Position numbers and translations under genes: made by a program. A stretch of DNA of 43,756 bases from Tritrichomonas foetus (taxonomy: Eukaryota; Parabasalia; Tritrichomonadida; Tritrichomonadidae), in assembly GCA_001839685.1 (NCBI GenBank), contig MLAK01000779.1, positions 19,865-63,620 of the forward strand, read 5' to 3'. Numbering within the stretch: position 1 is the first letter of the stretch; the number at the start of each line of letters is the position of its first letter. Shown in pieces: positions 37,601 through 43,756 of the stretch. The notes under the pieces are model-generated. The model was not told the DNA's origin and did no database searches. It was given only the letters and a program-made list of their open reading frames with translations.

Positions 37601-39262
37601 CTTAGGCAATATTAGTTTTGCATATGAAGGATAGGCTCTTAATAAATGAATTGTTGTTTGATTGTATTTAAATACATTTCCTTCTTGAATTTGCATAGCC
37701 ATTGTATGCCATTCTGCAGCTGCTGAAAAGTCCCCCTTACATTCAATCAGAAAGCGGGAATATTCTTCAGCTAATATTGCATTATGCGGATATTGTGTAA
37801 TTAATTCTTCCCATTTACGATGACACATCATTATTGAGTTAGAAAGCCAATCGAATGTTTCAAATAATGAATTTTGGTTCTTTAATTCAATTTGCTGCCA
37901 AATTGAACGAAGTCTTAAAGCAATTGAAGAAGATTCAATACAAATTGAATTCATTTCTTCAATTTTTGCCAACTTTTGGAAGCCAACTTCTAATCTCCGT
38001 AGTTGAAAAAGTAAAAAATCATTTGTTAGTGATAATGAATGTGCTCGACGAAGAACAGCAAGCTGCGCAATGAAAATCGGTTGATAATCGGGAAAATAAC
38101 AAATATATCTGGATAGTGCAATTCTTTCTGAATCTGTTCGAGCATTTTTAGAAATATTCTCAACTAGTTGACCATTAGTAAAAATAGGATGATTATGCAT
38201 TAAAGCAACTCTGAGAATAAAAAGAGAATATTTCACATTTAATTCATCAAAAGGAGCAGGTTTTTCTGCATCAGGATTGAATAAATTCGGATTTAAAATT
38301 CTTTTCACTCTTTCTTTAAATGCAAACCTCATTATAAACATCATAATTAATATGGAAGCAAGAGCAATAATATATCGATACCATGTTTCATGAAGTGAAG
38401 TTACACAAATAATGTCAGAAATGAGCATTCCGCTTAAAAATGATGCAAATGAAGGATTTACATTCGGTTGACCAGAAGGAAGCCAGAAAAGCCAAATTGT
38501 AAAAATAATACAATATAATATATGAATTGCTATCACTACATATGGAAAATCAGGATGAAAAAGTGTTGAAACATAAGAAAATAATGAAACCAATGATGGA
38601 ATAATCATCACAGATGATTGAAAAATGCCATCAAACGTCATAAAGTGTGAATCAGCTAAATAAAGTGAAGAAGCATCAAAAATGTATGAACAAAGTGAAA
38701 TAGCAATATTTGAGAGAAGAACGATAGCACAAAAAACGGTTAAGGTTATGAAAATTGGAGTCGGTTCATAAAACACCCTCACAATTAATTGGCCGGTCAG
38801 AAAACCAAGGGGAATAATTAGAATTGGATTAACAATATGCATGAAAAAATTGAACATGTACAAAAATGGAATAATTGCAACACGCTTCCGAAAATATATT
38901 GTAACGATAATAATAAGCATAACGATAGTTATTAGGGATAGTAAAATGACGACTGCGACGAAGGAATAAATTTCTGTTCGATCATCCCCCAAAGTTGCGA
39001 AAAAGAGGACATTCGTGAGAATTTCTTCGTAATGAGTTGATTCGTGCAAAACGTGGGGCCACAGCGAAAGAAATATATTTTGTAAAACTGGCCATACCGT
39101 TGAAAAGACTCGAAAAATGCGCGGAGGTTGAGATTCACTTTGGATTAAAAGGATCAGCGAGAAGAAAATGGGGAATTTGCGGCTCGAATCAAGAGATCGA
39201 TCGTCGGAACCGAGTCCCAAACTCGTTACGGAATTACTGATTCCTAGATTCTGCACTCTCAT
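34664..39262 (-). CDS. Membrane PAS/cyclase-family protein with degenerate catalytic domain
   Basis: A 1532-residue paralogue of the split cyclase at 2568-7175, in one open frame from the ATG at 39262. It has the same order: about seven N-terminal membrane segments (such as FVAVVILLSLITIVMLIII), a soluble helical region, a membrane segment (INVFLFISILSFLFIAVFWI), a loop, two more segments, a second loop, a segment near 1090 (YLFLIGVISIIISFLQLLF), a PAS domain (about 1165-1285) and a cyclase-like domain (about 1300-1455). In that last domain the first metal-binding Asp aligns with Lys (ICMIKLHN), the second with Ser (VFSVIGSG), and the Asn/Arg pair is lost (VTGPLLKRANEIL). It should therefore be catalytically dead, perhaps a regulatory or heterodimer partner. 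Confidence 0.85.
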   Translation of the reverse strand: MRVQNLGISNSVTSLGLGSDDRSLDSSRKFPIFFSLILLIQSESQPPRIFRVFSTVWPVLQNIFLSLWPHVLHESTHYEEILTNVLFFATLGDDRTEIYSFVAVVILLSLITIVMLIIIVTIYFRKRVAIIPFLYMFNFFMHIVNPILIIPLGFLTGQLIVRVFYEPTPIFITLTVFCAIVLLSNIAISLCSYIFDASSLYLADSHFMTFDGIFQSSVMIIPSLVSLFSYVSTLFHPDFPYVVIAIHILYCIIFTIWLFWLPSGQPNVNPSFASFLSGMLISDIICVTSLHETWYRYIIALASILIMMFIMRFAFKERVKRILNPNLFNPDAEKPAPFDELNVKYSLFILRVALMHNHPIFTNGQLVENISKNARTDSERIALSRYICYFPDYQPIFIAQLAVLRRAHSLSLTNDFLLFQLRRLEVGFQKLAKIEEMNSICIESSSIALRLRSIWQQIELKNQNSLFETFDWLSNSIMMCHRKWEELITQYPHNAILAEEYSRFLIECKGDFSAAAEWHTMAMQIQEGNVFKYNQTTIHLLRAYPSYAKLILPKHKIMNIDDIDIQTKHEALGKFVDNADLHIEFQRATNGSYPISINVFLFISILSFLFIAVFWISFIIISFNRFDQFVDNMNIIHNTALLTQQVSTTGIASMFSIAEIFNIMPTLEEQIDVYGNDRIASNNTLMNMSGNFRKTIAHETELGMIYLNNLHNSILQQISKGNYLQVVLDEFFNNTLPSVYYLSKNETVTTSNNLQSALIGFFTRFTTISWRTDNNFVEETDVYTAANCGTQILDQIEIISSAFLKNDQYLFDLEFKQLFKVMIAIFVLYTVICIISPWIVFCLIKRNFSIICQKLSIFPKEVMDKGTQSIITKPSRENASDFVNVEPYFRYTSQLLMFISTFLGIILLSGLIEVQFRGDKIRNKFQTHSRLVHMTSMRACGSTEILYGIMSARIFPQLIPQVKPKYEQRLVQTIEKFVNTHEECGKLSYEDIGSNSDQIDKIRYSTKCPDWPDKTFHELLVCMGLDSAVSAYIEIAQTLQKRVHDEFLFKSERFINFMHFELNHLYYDMIMIPRLLIESAQAESSNFNTYLFLIGVISIIISFLQLLFNVTSFKHFIANFKLLLAFISRIPPQDLVNNNELLNLLLNIGQNKRDDLSDAALLVQDSSFPVVFIDRSATIEGVNNSFSILFGYESNYIVCQPISIIIEDESCLGFIELLKFGSHETVVKEMECKKENGTTTTFSISFIPIYDSSNLIHHIAMVFTDQTSIKMLQNRSRVMKESNENLIKAMYPPIIKQSLNGNFRMCAICMIKLHNIGTELLPARLLNQRQDIFNQFLEMLQIYSLLTPLTQKNGVFSVIGSGSNDPTELAIECLNFAFTVVDYFMTTASYGNFSAVVETNAEIKINWTDEDTRRIIVTGPLLKRANEILEISQAGKVCISEETYEFVMQHDLNFIPKTCNGKKMYIVEFNGQENEDILPENGNTPLFTGKEPQKNHSGITPAYSHSKITMKTLISGNSNLIDSPNQGKSPVT

Positions 39263-39945
39263 TGTCGACTTTTGTGAATATTTTTATTATTACGTTCTAC
39301 TTTTTCAGAATTTATAAAGTCAGATATTCAATAATATTTGCAAGTATTGAAATGTCAAACATTCTTCTTCAGAAGCTTTCTGTGTGCACAATTTCTATTT
39401 GTAAAGTATTCATTCAACTCCTTGTGGGAAATTCAGGAAATTTCAAGGAGTAGCTATCAAGATTTAATTTTGAATTAATTGAAATTGCAAATTCTGGGTA
39501 ATTTGTAACGTTTTCAGAAGTATATTGAATGAAAAATATGTTATTCAATTGAATCGGGGTAATTTGGATTGAAATTAAATTTAATTTTTTGAATCAAAAG
39601 TGTAGCTTTACTAAATTTACACTTGATGTTTGCGTTGTTGGATATTCTCTTTGGGTGTTTGATCATATGGTTTCCCTCTGGGAATTTCCATAAAGAGTTG
39701 GATTAAATGGATAAATTTACAATAGATAATAATATCAACAATAAAGTTGATAGTCATCAAATAGTGATATGTTGAGACAATTTAGCTAACTTCCTAATTA
39801 TGGATTCTATAATATGGAATAATATACAAAAAAGAAATTAAGAGAATAATATATCGTTTAATAGTTTTTAGACACATTTTTTTTCCTTCTATAAATCTAT
39901 TGAACAAAGTGATATGAAAAAAATACATGAAAAAACATCAAAAAA
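39263..39945. other. Intergenic region
   Basis: AT-rich spacer between two minus-strand genes. CTACTTTTTC at 39298-39306 lies about 40 bases upstream of the cyclase-family ATG, in the reverse orientation relative to that gene. A frame at 39262-39453 has no recognisable content. Nothing else is seen. Confidence 0.4.
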
Positions 39946-42900
39946 TCATTCTTCTTGTTGAATATCATGTTGATCTTCATTTTGATTTCCATCTTCATTT
40001 TGATTTCCATCTTCATTTTGATTTCCCTCTTCATTTTCTGATAATGAACTATCAAGATCATTGTGGAAATCGTGAATTTCAAATGATTCCAGTTCAGATG
40101 TTGTTAGATGTCCCATATTTTTATAAATTTGGAACAAAATATCGTTTGCATCATTAAACACTTCAAATAAATCAGCATCACCTGGTGATACTTTATTTAA
40201 CATAATCAAAAAGTTTGCAAATCCTTCTGCAAAATCATGATAATTATCCAAATTATTTACCAGGTAAGTTGCAAAGTCTTTTTGAAGGTTTGGATCAAGT
40301 TCAGGGAACACTGATTCAAGTGATGCTTTCAAAATATTTAATACTTCTTCAGTAGGATTAACTCCATTTGTTAAAAGAATACATGTTCTGAAAATCAATT
40401 TTGTATAAGACTTAAATGCTTGCTTATGCATAGAATCACCAAGTGCAGATAAAACTGAAGCAAAAATTTGAGTTCCAGCTGTAACAAAAAGTTGGCGAAG
40501 TTGATCGGTGTCCAATTCCCGAAAAACGCGAAGCAAACATTTGGAAGTTGCAATATTGATTTCAGTACTCATTGATTTAATTCCAAGTTCAATTGCAACT
40601 TTAATAAGCCATTCAAGATTCACTTGTGCACCTCTAAAACGCGAAATCATGATTAATATTTCGGCCAATGGAATATAACTTTGATTTTGAAGTTCAGTGA
40701 AATAAGGTGAAACAAAAGTATTCATTATTTCTTCTAAGAATTGATTCATTTCTGAAAAAGTTTGTCTTAAAGTTGCAATAAAATTAAATAAACAAGCAAG
40801 TGGCTGCTGTCTTTGGACAAAAAGTGCTAAAATTCCACGAATTACTTGATCGACTGGTTCATATGAAGTTGAACAAGAAACAAGCGAAGCCAAAGAATTC
40901 ATAAAAAGTTCGATACTATCCTCAGGTGTAGCTTTATTTGGAATTATTGCTTGTGCAAGTTGAATAAATGTTGGAAGAATGAATGGAATTAGTTTCGATC
41001 CAATTTTCTCTTTTTCTTTGGTAAGTGGATTGATTTTTGTTTGTTTTGATGTTTCATACACAATATTCAATGCAAATCCAACATATTGTGTATTTTGGGT
41101 ATTATTTAATGCAATTACTATTGGTTCATAAAGTTGACTCAACATTTGATTGAAATCAAAATTCATATGGTCTTGTGGCACCTCCAACAATGGATCACTC
41201 AACTGTTGAATCTGGTTTCCACTAATTTGTTGTTGAACTTGCTGTGTTGTGTTTTGTTGAAGGAATTGCATGTTGTAGAGAAGAATGTTAACACAATTAA
41301 ACATTCGAATCGCGCTATATTCAGTTAAATTCATGTATGCTTCAGATAAAGATACCAATTCTTGCACGTTTGTTGAGCCTTCGGTTGTAAATAAATCAGG
41401 ATAATTCTCAGCGACATATAGCAAAGCATGTGATGCTGCATTTGAGAGCTCTTGCGTAGCTGATTTTAAACAACCAATTGTAATATTGACAAACTTATCG
41501 AAAAGATCCATCATATTTAAAAATACAGAAGACCGTGATAATCCATAAAGTACAGGAATTAAATAAGCTGGACCGTTTTCTTCATCATCTAATTTAACTT
41601 GGGACTCGTCTGTAAGCTGTTGAATTATTTGGGTGATTGCAATGTCATCTGCTGGAGCACGAACAAGCATTAAACAGCCTAAAGCATAACAAAGTGATGG
41701 AGAAGGTTCTTGACTTTCAAGAAAAGTGAGAGCAGCTAAATAATCAACTTCAATTAATTTAGCCCAGCAATTTTGTGCAACAGGAATCAAAATACCATCG
41801 TCATCGGTTGAAAGTGGTAGCATTTGAAATAAATTCGATTGTATTTCAGGTAACATAGGTTGGAAAAACTGTGTAGTGAAATTTTGACCAAGAGAAGCCT
41901 CTTCAAAACTTTCTTCAACAATTTGACCAAATATTAAAATAAAAAGTAACCATAATTTATTTGGTATATCTTCACGAAGTGATAACATAACTCTGAAAAT
42001 TGACTTTATGCCCTCAATTAATTGAATGCCTGCATCAGTTAGAGTATTATTGTTTGAAACTCCATTCTGTTGATTTGATTGTTGATTAGGTGATATTTCG
42101 TCACTTTGGTTTTCATAATAAATCCAAGCAATTAAATCATTTATTTGTTTGACAAATAAGCTAATGATGAATTTTATTACAAAGAATGAACTTGTTACTG
42201 ATTGTCCATTTGCTGTTTTTAATGTAGTCAATGCATTTATTAAAATTTTATAATAACGATGAAATATTTTGTGTGAATCTGTTCTTTTTAAAAATATGTT
42301 TGTTAAACATTCAATTGCAATTTTTACTGAATCTTCATTTGGTAAAAAGTTTTGCAAAATTGATGTAATAATTTCTTCATTGATAATGATTGAAGGTGCC
42401 CAATTCACCATATTGGAATAAGAATTCAATGCATAAATGGCGGTTTGTGGTGATTTAAATGCTTCGCAAATTCTTGAAAAAATCTTTTCACAATGAAGGA
42501 GAAGGATTCCACGAAGCTGTTGTCGTCGCTGCTCAGTTATAGCTTTTGATTTTTCAACATCTTCAAAAAAAGTATTCAAAAACAAAAACGATAAATAAGA
42601 ATCTTCACTAGGAAAAAGTAAGCTCTCAAATTCTGGCCATGATTCAGGATAATCGAAAATTCCGATATGAGTCATGCAGCGAAGTAGCGTTTCTATGATT
42701 TGCTTGTTTTCTTGATTTGATTGAACTGATAGTTGAGTTGTTAAAAAATCTCTCACTTTTTTTTGATCATTCGAATCCTTAATATTTCCCCACTGAATTG
42801 GAATATTGTACTCGAGTACGACAGTCGCAAAAAATCTAGCGTATGGATTTTCCGATTTAGCGAGAACTTCACATGAATAAAATATCGCTTGAGGATGTTG

Positions 42901-42999
42901 CTTCCACTGTTCCATAAAGTTGATGGCATCTTGTGGCGCTTGAGGATTTCGAAGAGCTTCGGCGGCTGCCTCGATGTTTTCGATGGTGAGTCCCTCCAT
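39946..42999 (-). CDS. Exportin-1/importin-beta-like karyopherin
   Basis: A 1017-residue HEAT-repeat protein from an ATG at 42999. The N-terminus resembles the Ran-binding CRIME region of exportin-1: QWKQHPQAIFYSCEVLAKSE, ARFFATVVLEYNI, and FDYPESWPEFE (compare the EWPKHWPTF type of CRM1). A second match lies near 190-240 (ALNSYSNMVNWAPS, then AIECLTNIFLKR). Helical repeats fill the rest, with Asn/Gln-rich loops near 315 and 595. The length fits exportins. It should carry cargo through nuclear pores with Ran-GTP; CRM1 itself or another exportin are both possible. The C-terminus is an acidic Asn/Glu/Asp-rich tail built of short repeats. A TCATTT initiator-like word lies about 23 bases upstream of the ATG. 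Confidence 0.75.
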   Translation of the reverse strand: MEGLTIENIEAAAEALRNPQAPQDAINFMEQWKQHPQAIFYSCEVLAKSENPYARFFATVVLEYNIPIQWGNIKDSNDQKKVRDFLTTQLSVQSNQENKQIIETLLRCMTHIGIFDYPESWPEFESLLFPSEDSYLSFLFLNTFFEDVEKSKAITEQRRQQLRGILLLHCEKIFSRICEAFKSPQTAIYALNSYSNMVNWAPSIIINEEIITSILQNFLPNEDSVKIAIECLTNIFLKRTDSHKIFHRYYKILINALTTLKTANGQSVTSSFFVIKFIISLFVKQINDLIAWIYYENQSDEISPNQQSNQQNGVSNNNTLTDAGIQLIEGIKSIFRVMLSLREDIPNKLWLLFILIFGQIVEESFEEASLGQNFTTQFFQPMLPEIQSNLFQMLPLSTDDDGILIPVAQNCWAKLIEVDYLAALTFLESQEPSPSLCYALGCLMLVRAPADDIAITQIIQQLTDESQVKLDDEENGPAYLIPVLYGLSRSSVFLNMMDLFDKFVNITIGCLKSATQELSNAASHALLYVAENYPDLFTTEGSTNVQELVSLSEAYMNLTEYSAIRMFNCVNILLYNMQFLQQNTTQQVQQQISGNQIQQLSDPLLEVPQDHMNFDFNQMLSQLYEPIVIALNNTQNTQYVGFALNIVYETSKQTKINPLTKEKEKIGSKLIPFILPTFIQLAQAIIPNKATPEDSIELFMNSLASLVSCSTSYEPVDQVIRGILALFVQRQQPLACLFNFIATLRQTFSEMNQFLEEIMNTFVSPYFTELQNQSYIPLAEILIMISRFRGAQVNLEWLIKVAIELGIKSMSTEINIATSKCLLRVFRELDTDQLRQLFVTAGTQIFASVLSALGDSMHKQAFKSYTKLIFRTCILLTNGVNPTEEVLNILKASLESVFPELDPNLQKDFATYLVNNLDNYHDFAEGFANFLIMLNKVSPGDADLFEVFNDANDILFQIYKNMGHLTTSELESFEIHDFHNDLDSSLSENEEGNQNEDGNQNEDGNQNEDQHDIQQEE
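39975..40028 (-). repeat. 18-bp tandem repeats encoding the acidic tail
   Basis: The unit CTTCATTTTGATTTCCAT occurs three times head to tail (the third with one change), plus a partial fourth copy. On the gene's strand it encodes repeats of about six residues, NEDGNQ. It adds acidic charge at the C-terminus of the karyopherin. Confidence 0.9.
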
Positions 43000-43009
43000 T
43001 TTTGATGAG

Positions 43010-43034
43010 ATTTTTGGAAATGATTAACTTTTTC
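43010..43034 (-). promoter_or_regulatory. Candidate promoter of the karyopherin gene
   Basis: On the minus strand GAAAAAGTT is followed directly by AATCATTTCC, which fits the trichomonad initiator pattern TCA-pyrimidine-T/A and would give a leader of about 20 bases, the usual short length in this group. The initiator is known from Trichomonas vaginalis; its use here is inference. Confidence 0.4.
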
Positions 43035-43437
43035 AATACAATTGAGCACCGAAAAATTTCGACTTTTTCCAAATGAGAATCCCTTTTTTTCCATTGAAAA
43101 CATTTATGTTTAGAGCAACTTTTTGATAATTTATTTCAATTTTTAATGAACTGACCAAAAAAGAATTCAAAAAAAATATTCGCCAACAACTATGAATAGT
43201 CAGGGTTTGTGAAAGAGTCGATCGATTCCGAAGATTTTCTTGTTGATAGAAAAATACTCTTTAGGGTAATGAATCTGTATGGAAGAAAAGTGGCAAAAAA
43301 AAATAATATTGTGCCATTTTTACTTCGAATTAAAAGCAAAGAAGGACGAATAGAAAACTTGTGGTACTTTTAAGTAACAATACGAATCTTTTCAATGATT
43401 CAGCTAGATCCCTTTCAGAGATTTGATCAATGTTTCC

Positions 43438-43560
43438 CGTCTAATGATGGATAAATTGATATATCTTTGAAAATCTATTAGAAAAAGTTCACCAACACAG
43501 AAATTTTTTTAAAAAAATTATATTTTCAAAGAAATTTAATTTATCCATCATTAAACGCGA
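43438..43560. repeat. Imperfect long inverted repeat
   Basis: TAATGATGGATAAATT at 43442-43457 has its exact reverse complement at 43538-43553. The pairing extends outward (CCGTC against GACGC-like bases) and inward through TCTTTGAAAAT with small mismatches, giving arms of about 40 bases around a loop of about 40 bases. Confidence 0.75.
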
Positions 43561-43756
43561 AGCTCTGGATTTGATAGTTGAAATCTCAATGAACCAATAA
43601 ATAATTCTTTTCATGAGTTCCAAATTTCAACAAATCACTAAATTATTTTATAACACTAATGTCTTGATAGACATCATTAAAGATGGATGTATATCTTTCC
43701 AGTCGAAAATCCACTTTTTATAAACTTTTTGATAGAATTGAATAATTATTTTTTGA

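Larger units (their letters stand above)
43000..43756. other. Intergenic region at right edge
   Basis: AT-rich DNA upstream of the karyopherin gene. It holds several AACTTTTT(C/G) words (43026-43034, 43117-43125) and a long imperfect inverted repeat (43438-43560). A 35-codon frame from the ATG near 43270 is too short to support as a gene. I see no other coding or RNA feature up to the edge. Confidence 0.4.

Noticed and set aside
43270..43374. 35-codon frame near the right edge
   Set aside because: Too short, no homology recognised, and no supporting context.
1..43756. Introns, tRNA genes and CRISPR arrays
   Set aside because: I saw no ACTAACACACAG-type intron end, no convincing B-box with a cloverleaf, and no spaced direct repeats.

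Overview
The window looks like nuclear DNA of a parabasalid flagellate, most probably Tritrichomonas foetus or a close relative. It is AT-rich, its genes are long, intronless and independently oriented, and its intergenic DNA is very AT-rich. TAA, TGA and TAG all end genes, so the standard code applies. Two genes encode the large multi-spanning membrane proteins with PAS and nucleotide-cyclase domains that trichomonads carry as a big family, and one encodes a BspA-like leucine-rich-repeat surface protein. A CEP164-like basal-body protein argues for a flagellate and against Entamoeba, the other well-known protist with BspA-like proteins. The species name is inference.

Layout from left to right: a partial coiled-coil gene running off the left edge (minus); a small leucine-rich-repeat gene (plus); a membrane adenylyl cyclase gene cut by one in-frame TAA (plus); an HFM1/MER3-type helicase (minus); a 2.7-kb gap holding a perfect hairpin and a possible broken tyrosine-recombinase relic; a PPP-family phosphatase with Ser/Asn-rich inserts (plus); a 1780-residue CEP164-like WW/coiled-coil protein (minus); a RING2-containing protein with a possible frameshifted 5' part (minus); a 340-residue coiled-coil protein (minus); a BspA-like protein (minus); a Ras-like domain fused to a protein kinase (plus); a small Asn/Gln/Ser-rich protein with a possible RAWUL-like fold (plus); a second membrane cyclase-family protein whose catalytic residues are gone (minus); and an exportin-1-like karyopherin (minus).

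There are no operons. The genes share broad themes rather than one pathway: cyclic-nucleotide and phosphorylation signalling (two cyclases, kinase, phosphatase), basal body, nuclear export, recombination and ubiquitin transfer. The most notable points are the near-intact cyclase split by a single stop codon, its sister with a dead catalytic domain, the degenerate GTPase-coiled coil-kinase fusion, the hairpin next to the recombinase-like relic, and a recurrent (A/C)ACTTTTT(C/G) word close to most gene starts. I saw no tRNA, rRNA, CRISPR array or complete mobile element, and no match to the known Trichomonas intron 3' motif.
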